A stretch of 64,000 nucleotides of DNA, from assembly GCA_947498935.1 (NCBI GenBank), contig CANMMM010000012.1:62001-126000 (forward strand), in the 5' to 3' direction. Below the pieces are notes generated by a model. It did no database searches. It saw nothing but the letters and a program-made list of their open reading frames with translations, and was not told the DNA's origin. Origin of the DNA: an uncultured Aquimarina sp. Lineage in GTDB: Bacteria > Bacteroidota > Bacteroidia > Flavobacteriales > Flavobacteriaceae. Positions 1-7,420 of the stretch are shown piece after piece (position 1 is the first letter of the stretch; each line of letters starts with the position of its first letter). The translations under genes were made by a program, and so were the position numbers.

Positions 1-286
1 TGGCTGGGTTGAGCCCTGAAAAAATCTCATCGATATACATCTTGGCCACTCGATCTGGAGTACCACGAAGGGAATCATCGGTAAGGTCTAATCCCATTAC
101 ATCCATGATCTCTGCAAACAGCGAAGCAATACGTTCTTTTTTCTCTGCATCGGTGCGCTCAAAGGCTGTTGGTTTCATGGGGGTTTCTATGCCTGTACTG
201 ATGTGATCATCTCCTATTTCGTCTATTGAAAAATCCTGAAGATTATAACCGTTTTGGCGCAGTAGTGTTTGTGCTGTTGATTTCAT
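1..286 (-). CDS. folE: GTP cyclohydrolase I, N-terminal part (cut by window edge)
   Basis: Minus-strand reading from the ATG at 286 is open to the left edge (95 codons). It has a variable N-terminal stretch and then the family core, with ...LGLDLTDDSLRGTP-like and RVAKMYIDEIFSGLNP segments, which are characteristic of GTP cyclohydrolase I. The enzyme opens GTP to 7,8-dihydroneopterin triphosphate in folate/pterin synthesis in the cytoplasm. The zinc-binding and catalytic residues lie beyond the window, so activity cannot be judged here. The gene reads away from the Crp-type regulator at 618. It looks like a housekeeping gene outside the biosynthetic clusters. Confidence 0.9.
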   Translation of the reverse strand, partial: MKSTAQTLLRQNGYNLQDFSIDEIGDDHISTGIETPMKPTAFERTDAEKKERIASLFAEIMDVMGLDLTDDSLRGTPDRVAKMYIDEIFSGLNPA

Positions 287-617
287 GTAGTGTAGTTTAA
301 AAAAGGGGTTATCTAAAATACTGACTGCAAATAGTATACCATATCAGTGCTACATATTGGGTTTTAACCTCTTTTATAAAGAGGTGCCTGTATTTATTTT
401 AATTCCTTGTTCTCAAAGTTACGATATTGTTTAATCTTTTTCAAAACACATTAAACAATAATTAACATAGCACTATCAATAAAATTGATAGTATGCTTTT
501 TTGTACTTGTATGTACGGAATTGCAGCAATCGTAGATAGCATAAAAAGAGTATCTTTACCTTACAAATAGAATAGCTACTTGCCTCAATTAAGCTCTGGG
601 GTATTAAATTAATTACG
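287..617. other. Intergenic region between folE and the Crp/Fnr gene
   Basis: AT-rich, with no convincing reading frame. It holds one perfect short inverted repeat (473-491) and, near 551-558, TATCTTTA, which resembles the Bacteroidota -7 box (TAnnTTTG). I found no well-spaced -33 TTG for it, so the promoter of the divergent pair is not fixed. Confidence 0.4.
473..491. promoter_or_regulatory. 8-bp inverted repeat, operator or small hairpin
   Basis: CTATCAAT-AAA-ATTGATAG is a perfect 8-bp palindrome with a 3-nt spacer, followed 5 nt later by a T run. It lies between two divergent genes, so it could be an operator for the Crp/Fnr-type regulator. The T run also makes it look like a weak terminator on the plus strand, but no plus-strand gene ends there. 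The symmetry is directly visible; its role is a guess. Confidence 0.4.
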
Positions 618-1187
618 GTGACTGAATTACAAACTTATATTACTTCTTATTTTGGGATTACGAATGAAAATTTAGACGCCATTGCGTCTTTATTTGATGC
701 TACTACGGTTTCTAAAGGAGACTATTTTAATAAATCGGGGCATTATTGCAAAAAATTAAGTTTTGTAAAAAACGGCTATTTTAGGGTTTTTGGGTATGCC
801 TCCAATGATAAGGAGATTACGCAATGGATTGCTAGCAAGGGGTATTTCCTGACAGATGTATATAGTTTTTATTTTCAGCAACCTGCACGATGGAATATTC
901 AGGCGCTTTGTGACTGCGAATTGTATACGATACGATTAGAGGATTACCAACAACTGAGCAGTATTGTACCGAATTGGCCTACTATGGAAAAACAATTTAT
1001 GGCTAAGTGCTTTACTATGCTAGAAGATAGAGTTTTTAGTCACCTCTCACAAAATGCCGAGGAACGCTATAATGCGCTTTTTGAACATAACAAAGAATTG
1101 TTTAATCAGGTTTCTCTACATTATATTGCTTCTATGCTGGGGATGTCTCCCGAAACATTGAGCCGTATTCGTAAGCGAAAAAATTAA
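618..1187 (+). CDS. Crp/Fnr-family transcriptional regulator
   Basis: A 189-aa protein. Residues ~15-115 fit a cyclic-nucleotide-binding beta-roll (KNGYFRVF, followed by KEITQWIASKGYF). The C-terminus (~150-187) has a helix-turn-helix with LHYIASMLGMSPETLSRIRK, typical of the short Crp/Fnr regulators of Flavobacteria. The canonical cAMP phosphate-binding Arg motif is not evident, so the ligand is unknown. The start is taken as GTG at 618, because the frame upstream runs to a TAG at 573 without an ATG. It stands alone with no operon partner and reads away from folE. Confidence 0.85.
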   Translation: MTELQTYITSYFGITNENLDAIASLFDATTVSKGDYFNKSGHYCKKLSFVKNGYFRVFGYASNDKEITQWIASKGYFLTDVYSFYFQQPARWNIQALCDCELYTIRLEDYQQLSSIVPNWPTMEKQFMAKCFTMLEDRVFSHLSQNAEERYNALFEHNKELFNQVSLHYIASMLGMSPETLSRIRKRKN

Positions 1188-1424
1188 TATTTTTTTTTGA
1201 TCCGCTATTCTACTTTTTTTAAATATTCATTTCCTGAGACTGTTTTCATTAGATCGCTAAAAAAGGAGCTTTATTCTTACATATACCACAAAAAAAAAGA
1301 CTAACTATGTTAAAACAAGCATTTTAACCAATAAAACCATGAAATTAACGTATTTTTATGAAAAAATATTGGGAGTTTACTTCTCGTAACTCCTTAGCTT
1401 TTAAATTTCTATAATTACGACAAC

Positions 1425-2291
1425 ATGAAACTTACTAAAAGATTTACAATCTATTGCATAACTACCCTGCTGTTTTTTAGCTGTGTAATTGCTAATGCCC
1501 AAATGAATGACAAGTATGGTGCTTTTACGTACAAAAAGGCTATCAATGTATCTGGAAAACAACGTATGCTTACTCAAAAAATGTCGAAAGCTTACTTATA
1601 CCTTTTGAGACATCCAGAAGAAGCGAGTGCTAAAACGCACCTGATGACTAGTAAAGTAATTTATGAGAAGAAAAATGATATTTTACTAGAGAACACTACG
1701 TTTAAAGAAACGAAAAATAAAATCGGTTCTGTAAAACTGGTATGGAAAGACTTTAAAAAAGCCATAGATGGTACACCTACCTATGAAAACGCTAAAAAAA
1801 TCTTGGATTTAAATACTGACTTGCTAAAGGCTTCTAATAATGTAGTACAGTCGATCATCAAAGAATCTAAAATCGTAAAAAAGAACACTGCTTCTGATGA
1901 ATACGAATTGGATGATGCTAATACTGCTGAAAGAACAGAATTACTTAAAATAATTAATATCTGTGGTAGACAACGTATGCTGGCACAACGACTTGCCCTG
2001 TACTACTTTGCGAATGAGAGCTTATTAAAGAACAGTAGTACTACGAGCACTCTAAATTTTACCTTCAATGAATTGGATGGCGCCATCAATATGTTTACTA
2101 TGTCTGAATTTAATACACCTGCTATCGATGAAAAGGTAGGATATGCTATTACGAAGTGGGAATTCTTTAAGAAGAATAGAAAGCAATTAACCAATAACAC
2201 ACTCGATTATAAAGACATGTATAAAAGATGTGATGAACTGACGAATATTTTTAATGAAATCACCAGTTTGTACGAGAAAGTTTCTCTGTAA
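1425..2291 (+). CDS. Secreted PilJ-type (nitrate-sensor-like) domain protein
   Basis: A 288-aa protein. An N-terminal signal peptide (hydrophobic ~10-24, cleavage near ANA-Q) is followed by two copies of the type IV pili methyl-accepting/PilJ N-terminal motif: SGKQRMLTQKMSKAYL (~43-58) and ICGRQRMLAQRLALYY (~178-193). In NarX/PilJ sensors this helical Q-R-M-L motif forms the periplasmic ligand-binding bundle. Here there is no transmembrane signalling domain after it, so the product is probably a free periplasmic or exported helical protein rather than a receptor. It ends just before a strong bidirectional terminator. Ligand and partner are unknown. Confidence 0.75.
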   Translation: MKLTKRFTIYCITTLLFFSCVIANAQMNDKYGAFTYKKAINVSGKQRMLTQKMSKAYLYLLRHPEEASAKTHLMTSKVIYEKKNDILLENTTFKETKNKIGSVKLVWKDFKKAIDGTPTYENAKKILDLNTDLLKASNNVVQSIIKESKIVKKNTASDEYELDDANTAERTELLKIINICGRQRMLAQRLALYYFANESLLKNSSTTSTLNFTFNELDGAINMFTMSEFNTPAIDEKVGYAITKWEFFKKNRKQLTNNTLDYKDMYKRCDELTNIFNEITSLYEKVSL

Positions 2292-2320
2292 ATCATATTC
2301 GCATATATCTTAATTTTATA

Positions 2321-2362
2321 AAAAAGGTTCAAATGAGTTTTAAAACTCATTTGAACCTTTTT
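2321..2362. terminator. Bidirectional intrinsic terminator
   Basis: A 42-bp perfect palindrome: A-run, GGTTCAAATGAGTTTT, its complement, then a T-run. The 21-bp arms end in A and T tracts on both strands. It sits between the converging PilJ-type gene (stop 2291) and the lipoprotein gene (stop 2390), so it can stop both transcripts. Confidence 0.93.
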
Positions 2363-2389
2363 TATTGATTGTTATACTTTATCAGCATT

Positions 2390-3010
2390 TTAATGTATTG
2401 AAGGTGGAGGCGGAACTTTAATTTTTTTATGAAGCCATATTTTCAAATCGGTTCGACGCGTCACTTTTTCATAAGCATTGATGAGTCTATGTAAAGTATT
2501 GATTAATTTTTTTGTTCCATCCTTATCATAGGATATATAAATCAATAACTTTTCGGGATGCTCACATAAACTAGGTTTTTTTCCGTTGTTCTCAATATCT
2601 CTTTTAAGAACTGAGTATAAACTATCTAAAGTAAAATACCTTTTGTAAGATTTATGAATCGTATCGTTATGAATTTCAATAACGTTTTTTTGTTTAATTA
2701 ATAAACAACCTAATCCTTCCCAACAAGGATTTCTGAAATAAATTCGTTTAATTTTATTCTCATTTTTTAAAGTAATTTTAGGCAGACTATCATTGCAAAC
2801 GACATCTTCAGTTCGATAAATTAGTTCGTCGTAGTCCTTAAATTGATCAAGCCTTAATTCTACGCTTATGCTATCATTTTCTTTTCCTAAAAGTCCAAAA
2901 TCTTTTTCGATTGTTTGAGTAGTTTGTTTGTCAGAGTTTTGACATGCAAAAAGTGTTGTAATTAGTAAAAACAAACATAATATCTTAAAGCTATTTTTTA
3001 TTTTTTTCAA
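2390..3010 (-). CDS. Hypothetical lipoprotein
   Basis: A 206-aa protein of unknown function. The N-terminus has lysines, a hydrophobic core (FKILCLFLLITTLFAC) and a lipobox-like LFAC with Cys~23, so it should be a lipoprotein. The mature part is hydrophilic and ends in basic residues and a short proline-rich tail (KVPPPPSIH). I recognise no domain. It converges on the PilJ-type gene and lies downstream of the XRE regulator on the same strand with about 70 bp between them. Confidence 0.65.
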   Translation of the reverse strand: MKKIKNSFKILCLFLLITTLFACQNSDKQTTQTIEKDFGLLGKENDSISVELRLDQFKDYDELIYRTEDVVCNDSLPKITLKNENKIKRIYFRNPCWEGLGCLLIKQKNVIEIHNDTIHKSYKRYFTLDSLYSVLKRDIENNGKKPSLCEHPEKLLIYISYDKDGTKKLINTLHRLINAYEKVTRRTDLKIWLHKKIKVPPPPSIH

Positions 3011-3079
3011 TGCATAATATTTATAACCACCTATAAACCATTTATCTAATCGTTTTTTTACCTACAAACTAATCAATGC

Positions 3080-3316
3080 TTAATTATTTAAGTTGCAAAT
3101 CTCGGATAAAGGAACTTCTAATGCATGACTTATTCTATATAATGTATGAATAGTAGCATTGGTTCTTCCTTGTTCGATTCTTGAAATATTGGTTGTATCA
3201 ATTTGAGCTTCAATCTTACCTACTAAATCGACTTGAGTTAGCCCTTTTTCTTTCCTAATTCTTTGGACATTACTGCCTATAATTTTTAAAATTTTTGACT
3301 TTTCCATACTTGTCAT
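3080..3316 (-). CDS. XRE-family small transcriptional regulator
   Basis: About 78 aa, essentially a single Cro/C1-type helix-turn-helix: IGSNVQRIRKEKGLTQVDL, then ISRIEQGRTNATIHTLYRISHAL, ending shortly after. Start choice: the longest frame would use TTG at 3325; ATG at 3316 or ATG at 3307 (MEKSKILK) are both possible. The palindrome at 3308-3327 overlaps these starts, which favours direct autorepression and perhaps the ATG at 3307. It is divergent from the small gene at 3380, and a further half-site lies before that gene. It looks like a small self-regulated two-gene unit. No toxin domain is visible in the partner. Confidence 0.85.
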   Translation of the reverse strand: MTSMEKSKILKIIGSNVQRIRKEKGLTQVDLVGKIEAQIDTTNISRIEQGRTNATIHTLYRISHALEVPLSEICNLNN

Positions 3317-3327
3317 ATTTGACAAGT
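3308..3327. promoter_or_regulatory. Palindromic operator, probable XRE binding site
   Basis: ACTTGTCA-TATT-TGACAAGT has perfect 8-bp arms with a 4-bp centre. It covers the start-codon region of the XRE gene. The same half-site recurs at 3367-3374. The repeat is seen directly; binding by the neighbouring XRE protein is inferred from position. Confidence 0.7.
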
Positions 3328-3366
3328 CAATAAAAGATTTATATTTGCACCAATTAATGCCATATA

Positions 3367-3374
3367 TGACAAGT
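3367..3374 (+). promoter_or_regulatory. Single operator half-site TGACAAGT
   Basis: An exact copy of the right arm of the 3308-3327 palindrome, placed 5 nt before the ATG of the divergent small gene. It suggests that gene is under the same regulator. Confidence 0.5.
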
Positions 3375-3379
3375 TTGAA

Positions 3380-3601
3380 ATGAAATATATTGAATTAACC
3401 TCAGCACAAAAAGAATTAATAGATTTATTAAAGCATAAAGAAGCTCAGGAGTATTTTCACTCTTTAAAAGAGATTCATTATTTAGGCACCTATTGCGTTA
3501 TGAAAGATCTAGTCAATTTATCAGCTTCTCAATATGTTCACCATTTATTGGACAGCATACAAAAGATAGCACTAGAAAATGAAAGTTTAGATAAGGAATA
3601 A
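3380..3601 (+). CDS. Small hypothetical protein, divergent from XRE gene
   Basis: A 73-aa hydrophilic, probably helical protein with no signal peptide, membrane segment or family I recognise. Its leader contains the TGACAAGT half-site of the XRE operator, so it is probably co-regulated with that gene. Antitoxin, phage-remnant or stress roles are all possible; nothing in the sequence decides between them. Confidence 0.55.
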   Translation: MKYIELTSAQKELIDLLKHKEAQEYFHSLKEIHYLGTYCVMKDLVNLSASQYVHHLLDSIQKIALENESLDKE

Positions 3602-3636
3602 CAATAGCTTTTTAGGCATGCTTGCCTACAATTATA

Positions 3637-3894
3637 CTATTTCCCTAACGCCACTAATTTAGCAGCAAAACAGTCTGCTAATTCTCCCAAGTTATTAGCC
3701 GCATGAAACTCGTGCCTAGGAAGATTGATTCCTAAGTCTTCTAAAATCATTTCGATCAGTTCTGCCCTGCCTATAGAGTCTAGACCTAGTGGCGATAATT
3801 TAGAGGAACGATAAATACTATTGGTATCTGTAAATGGAATAATTTGATGAATATTATTGATTATTAGTCCGAAAATTTCTTCTGATGTTTTCAT
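3637..3894 (-). CDS. Free-standing acyl carrier protein
   Basis: 85 aa from the ATG at 3894 (the longer frame would need TTG at 3906). The carrier motif GLDSIGRAEL supplies the phosphopantetheine serine, and helices flank it as in type II ACPs. It is the last gene of the PKS cluster, after the metallo-hydrolase, separated by 0.3 kb containing a repeat element. The cluster has a second HMG-type ACP at 10971, so one of the two probably carries the malonyl/acetyl group for beta-branching and the other may serve the AT-like or biotin-carrier proteins. Which does which cannot be read from the sequence. Confidence 0.88.
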   Translation of the reverse strand: MKTSEEIFGLIINNIHQIIPFTDTNSIYRSSKLSPLGLDSIGRAELIEMILEDLGINLPRHEFHAANNLGELADCFAAKLVALGK

Positions 3895-4091
3895 GATATT
3901 ATACAATTAGAATTAAATATACATAAGCATCCGAATCCCTACGTGATGCTTTTTCCTTCATACATTAGTACTAGCTCTTCTAGTTGCTGTATGTTATGAT
4001 CAGTTCGTTTTTCTAGGTGTTTTAAAGTTATTTATAGGTTGCTATTGAACGTATCTTGACTTTGTCATTTTAGCTCGCGTAGTATTTATTT

Positions 4092-4182
4092 GCGTTAGGG
4101 ATTGCAGTGGAAATCCCACAGCCCGACAATAGGAGGAGCGAGGAATTGTAGCGGAAAGCCCGACCCTTGTGGTAACGCCCTA
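4092..4182 (+). repeat. Repeat family A, copy 1 (GCGTTAGGGAT element)
   Basis: About 90 bp. It begins GCGTTAGGGATTGCAG, has an inner GGAAATCCCACAGCCCGAC block and a GAGGAATTGTAGCGGAAAGC block, and ends TAACGCCCTA, so its ends are roughly inverted copies of each other. Other copies: 7421, 37939, 41545, 48766, 52234 and 57405. It occupies the gap of 3895-4220, in which I see no gene. Confidence 0.85.
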
Positions 4183-4220
4183 AAACAACAAAGTAGTATT
4201 AATGGAGAATACACTTACAT

Positions 4221-4874
4221 TTACTTGAAAGCAAAATGATTAGACTGATTTTTTCGAGTCCTAAAGTCTACGAAATGCTGTTCATTTTCGAATTGAAAAT
4301 AAATATTGTGCTTCATTAAGTAGCTTAGATCTTTACCCGGTGTTTCTCCAAAGGAATGTCCGGGCCAGAATACGGTAGTATCTGATATATAATCTTTTAG
4401 AAATTGAACGGAATCATATAATTGATGCGCACCGCTCGTGTTACAAATACCTACGCCTTCTATAAAGACTGTATCCCCTGTAAATATATTATTATTAATC
4501 AAGTAACAGGTACTTCCTACTGTATGCCCTGGTGTGAGTATCGGAGTGATCGTAAAACCCATTAATCGTATTGTAGCTAAATGTTGTACCCGCTGCATAT
4601 TAAAACATGTAAAACCATAGGTATCAATCTCTTCTCCAGACATAAAAACGGGGATGTTTTTATTGATGGCAAATGCTTCTGCCAAATTGGTATGATCTAC
4701 ATGCGCATGTGTTAGTAATACAGCTATAACACTAATCTGATGATTGCTCAAAAAGTCATTGATTAGGTCATAATCCCATGCTGGGTCTATTAAAATTCCG
4801 ACTCCATCTTTATATACTAAATAGCATTGATTCTTTAAAAAAGAATTGGCTACTGTAAACATTTTAATTTTCAT
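4221..4874 (-). CDS. Metallo-beta-lactamase-fold hydrolase (BaeB/PksB type)
   Basis: A 217-aa glyoxalase II-like zinc hydrolase. The metal motif HAHVDH is at ~56-61, with GHT near 115, GDT near 134 and PGHS near 171, so the binuclear site is complete. Homologues (PksB, BaeB) are regular members of trans-AT PKS clusters and are thought to hydrolyse acyl thioesters, possibly to clear stalled chains. It lies between the PPTase (17-bp gap) and the terminal ACP, in the accessory-gene operon. The exact substrate is unknown. The family assignment is firm; the PKS role rests on context. Confidence 0.85.
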   Translation of the reverse strand: MKIKMFTVANSFLKNQCYLVYKDGVGILIDPAWDYDLINDFLSNHQISVIAVLLTHAHVDHTNLAEAFAINKNIPVFMSGEEIDTYGFTCFNMQRVQHLATIRLMGFTITPILTPGHTVGSTCYLINNNIFTGDTVFIEGVGICNTSGAHQLYDSVQFLKDYISDTTVFWPGHSFGETPGKDLSYLMKHNIYFQFENEQHFVDFRTRKNQSNHFAFK

Positions 4875-4890
4875 TTTTTACTAAAGGCTA

Positions 4891-5652
4891 TTATATGGAA
4901 CTCATCTTGACTTTTTCTTTATCTAGTGTAGCTGCCAAAGCATTCCAAATGGCTTCTAAACTGCTTGTAGTATTCTTGGGTAGTACCACGGAACATATAT
5001 AATTACCTACTTTTTTAGAAACAGCTTTGTATTGCGGAAAATAAACAAAAGTGCTCTCATATGCTGTTCCTACTTCTTGTAAGGATTCGATTTCTAGGAT
5101 CTTAAAATCTACCGTTAATCCTGTCTTCAGTACCTTCGATAAACTCTCTTTAATCGTCCAGATAAGCGTACTTCCGATCAGCTCAGACAAAGAATTGGCT
5201 GTAATTTTATCCAATTCATGAGCACATATACTACTTTTTAGTGTCTGTAATTTGTCTTCATTTATTTTCTCTATATCTATCCCTAATGGATGTTCCTCTG
5301 GAAAAGCGAGCGCAATCCCGTAGTGATCACAATGGCTGATACTAACTTGTATATTCTGGTGTTGTACATATTTAACTACAGGAAATTGAAACACTCCGAA
5401 TTGAATCGATATGGATGTAATGAGCGACTTTTTATCCAGTAATTGAGAGATTGCTTTTTTTGCTGCGATACGCCCCAATAGGTAACTTTCCTTTCTTCTA
5501 TCAAATCGCAATGATCGGTAATAGGTATACTCTTCTGGGTGTAATATATCAACTTCTTGTTCTAGCTCAGCTAACTCCTTGTGTAGTACACAAAATCCAG
5601 CTATATAATGATTCGTTTTTCTTTTTAGTAAAATTTGCCCTTTATAACTCAT
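4891..5652 (-). CDS. Sfp-type 4'-phosphopantetheinyl transferase
   Basis: A 253-aa protein. It has the two PPTase signatures: GIDIEK (~124-129; Mg and CoA binding) and WTIKESLSK (~166-174), plus the upstream SISHC segment. It loads phosphopantetheine from CoA onto carrier serines, here presumably the ~15 ACPs of the cluster. Its last residues (KVKMSSI) are encoded by a short repeated motif (family C, 4896-4921), which suggests the repeat arrived at the 3' end of the gene and supplied the stop. It lies between the AT-like gene and the metallo-hydrolase in the same direction. Confidence 0.92.
   Translation of the reverse strand: MSYKGQILLKRKTNHYIAGFCVLHKELAELEQEVDILHPEEYTYYRSLRFDRRKESYLLGRIAAKKAISQLLDKKSLITSISIQFGVFQFPVVKYVQHQNIQVSISHCDHYGIALAFPEEHPLGIDIEKINEDKLQTLKSSICAHELDKITANSLSELIGSTLIWTIKESLSKVLKTGLTVDFKILEIESLQEVGTAYESTFVYFPQYKAVSKKVGNYICSVVLPKNTTSSLEAIWNALAATLDKEKVKMSSI
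4896..4921. repeat. Short repeat family C, copy 1
   Basis: The motif GAACTCATCTTGACTTTTTC is shared with 7282-7306 and, with one change, 41460-41487. This copy lies inside the last codons of the PPTase gene. Confidence 0.6.
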
Positions 5653-5671
5653 TTACAATTTCTTAATTTAT

Positions 5672-5832
5672 GAAGTGATTTAAACTTTTTTGATTTCAGC
5701 GAAAAACCAAGATTTTGTGACCAAATGCAGTAATTTTTTAGTTGCATAGTAGCACTACGGAACTTAAAAATTACAAAATTTGGGGGCAAAAGATCGTTTT
5801 TATAGCAAATTGAAAAAAGTTTAAACCACTTC
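5672..5832 (+). repeat. MITE-like palindromic element, family B copy 1
   Basis: About 161 bp with inverted ends (GAAGTGATTTAAACTTTTTT at the left, its near complement ending AAACCACTTC at the right). The inner halves also pair (around TTGCATAGTAGCACTACGGAA), so the whole element folds into one long hairpin. Sister copies: 11232, 37732, 41324, 49108 and 59463. The right end overlaps the stop codon of the AT-like gene (5821-5823). Confidence 0.85.
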
Positions 5833-6783
5833 TTCTATTCCTAATAGTTCTTTTAACGTATCTATCTGCTTGCTTTCTCTCTTAAAAGGGGTCATGATCT
5901 GCATCGCTATAGAGCTAGATGTTGGGGCTAGGTTGTGTCTCACAAAAGTTGAACTGGTACCAGAAGGACCAAGATCTACATACAAACAATTCCCCTTAGT
6001 TTCTAGATACTGTACCGTTTTTGAATAATCGGAATACCCACTAACAGCATCCTCAAAATAATTCCAAGGTAGCACATCAAGCTCTTTGTTTGCTATACTA
6101 GAGATAAAACCTGAATGAGGAGGGTGCAAAGAGACCGTAGACATATAATATCTAAAATCATGTAATCCCCTATGAATTAATGGAGAATGAAACGGAAATT
6201 GTACCGAAAGGTGTGCATACCCAACTCCTAATGCTTCTAATTCTAGTGCAAAGGCTTGCACCCCATCAATAGAACCAGACAGTGTAAAATGCCCTTCGAA
6301 ATTATCCATCGCTAAAAAAAGATCATGTTTTAAATAACTTTCTGAAGTGAGTTTTTTTTCCTGATCAATTACGGCTAGCATTCCTCCTTGATCACAGTTT
6401 CTAATAATAGCTTTTGCCTGCTCGATCGATACCTCTAATGCTGTTTTTAAATCCCATACTCCGCAGGCGACTCCTGCCGAAAATTCACCTAAACTACTCC
6501 CCGATACATAGTCTGGGGAAATCCCCATTGCTTTTAGCGCTTCATACAGTGCAATTTCTACTGCTATAATACTGGGATGCGTCAGTAATAAATCATCAAA
6601 CTTTGGGTCTGAAGTACCATATAATTCTTGAATCAATGACCTATTCAAATAGTGCTGAATAATCATTTCGCTCTGTTCTATACTGCTCCTAAAAACACGA
6701 TTGTTTTCATACAATTTTTGTCCCATCCCCCTGTAATGACTGCCCTGTCCAGAAAAAAGAAATACTAAAGTGTGTGCGCTCAT
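5821..6783 (-). CDS. Acyltransferase-like protein, possible acyl hydrolase (PedC type)
   Basis: 320 aa from the ATG at 6783; the longer frame runs into the upstream gene. It has the AT fold motifs SGQGSHYRGMG (~11-21), the nucleophile Ser97 in GSSLGE (His of the usual GHSxGE replaced by Ser96) and a later FHSPLIH. The Arg that holds the malonyl carboxylate in true malonyl transferases (Arg110 in the AT-ER protein of this cluster) is missing: the aligned stretch reads EQAKAII. Together with the presence of a separate, canonical AT, this points to a proofreading acyl hydrolase or an AT for a non-carboxylated acyl unit. Its final codons come from repeat B copy 1. It starts 1 nt after the biotin-carrier gene. 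Confidence 0.8.
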   Translation of the reverse strand: MSAHTLVFLFSGQGSHYRGMGQKLYENNRVFRSSIEQSEMIIQHYLNRSLIQELYGTSDPKFDDLLLTHPSIIAVEIALYEALKAMGISPDYVSGSSLGEFSAGVACGVWDLKTALEVSIEQAKAIIRNCDQGGMLAVIDQEKKLTSESYLKHDLFLAMDNFEGHFTLSGSIDGVQAFALELEALGVGYAHLSVQFPFHSPLIHRGLHDFRYYMSTVSLHPPHSGFISSIANKELDVLPWNYFEDAVSGYSDYSKTVQYLETKGNCLYVDLGPSGTSSTFVRHNLAPTSSSIAMQIMTPFKRESKQIDTLKELLGIEEVV

Positions 6784-6784
6784 C

Positions 6785-7261
6785 CTACGACAAATTGCTA
6801 TTGATTTCAAACAAAGGCTGCCCAAATTCTACTGGAGATCCATCTTTCAGCGATATCTTTGTGATCTCTCCAGACACTTCGCTTTTTAACTCATTGACCA
6901 GTTTTAACGACTCTATGACACAAAGTACATCTCCTTTATTTATTTTGCTCCCCACTTGCATACAAGTAGACTTATCTAATAATGGCAAAAAAAATGTACC
7001 TATAAGAGGAGAGGTAATAATTGTATTCGGTATGGTCGTTTTCTCTGCTTGTAGTACTGTTTTGATTGGTGGCACTGCTGGTACCGCATTTGTCTGTACT
7101 AATAATGGCTTTGTAAGGAGTGATGGTGCTGTAGTTTGTTTTACTTTATGATCTAAACTAGATTTAACAACTATTTTAACATCTTCAAAGTTTACTTTAA
7201 CCTCACTCGCTTCAGAACTAGTAATTGATAAAATCAAATTTTTAACTTCTTTCAAATTCAT
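6785..7261 (-). CDS. Biotin carboxyl carrier protein (AccB-like)
   Basis: A 158-aa protein. The N-terminal ~45 residues match the AccB start (MNLKEVKNLI...), followed by a Thr/Pro/Val-rich linker (~45-80) and a C-terminal biotinyl domain with ESLKLVNEL. The usual AMKM is SLKL here, but the Lys is kept. Such proteins carry carboxybiotin for acetyl- or propionyl-CoA carboxylase. In this operon it may boost malonyl- or methylmalonyl-CoA supply for the PKS. No carboxylase or biotin carboxylase subunit is in the window, so it must borrow partners or act differently. It is tightly coupled to the AT-like gene (1-nt gap). Confidence 0.85.
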   Translation of the reverse strand: MNLKEVKNLILSITSSEASEVKVNFEDVKIVVKSSLDHKVKQTTAPSLLTKPLLVQTNAVPAVPPIKTVLQAEKTTIPNTIITSPLIGTFFLPLLDKSTCMQVGSKINKGDVLCVIESLKLVNELKSEVSGEITKISLKDGSPVEFGQPLFEINSNLS

Positions 7262-7281
7262 ATTCTTATTTTTTTAAATAT

Positions 7282-7306
7282 AGAACTCATCTTGACTTTT
7301 TCTTTT
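7282..7306. repeat. Short repeat family C, copy 2
   Basis: GAACTCATCTTGACTTTTTC followed by TTTT, the same word as at 4896. It lies about 20 bp upstream of the biotin-carrier start codon. Confidence 0.6.
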
Positions 7307-7420
7307 CCCTATGTTATACCGTATTCAAATAGATATATATTAGGAGAAGTAGACACCTATTTAAAGGTTCAATTCATTACACCGCTTTCGTACTCTGTTA
7401 TACACTTTTGTTAGTACTCT

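Noticed and set aside
1339-1389. 16-codon leader peptide followed by a hairpin before the PilJ-type gene
   Set aside because: No control codons and only an imperfect hairpin (1372-1393); probably chance.
6784-6825. Longer start of the AT-like protein
   Set aside because: It would overlap the end of the biotin-carrier gene; MSAHTLVFLFSGQG is the expected AT beginning.
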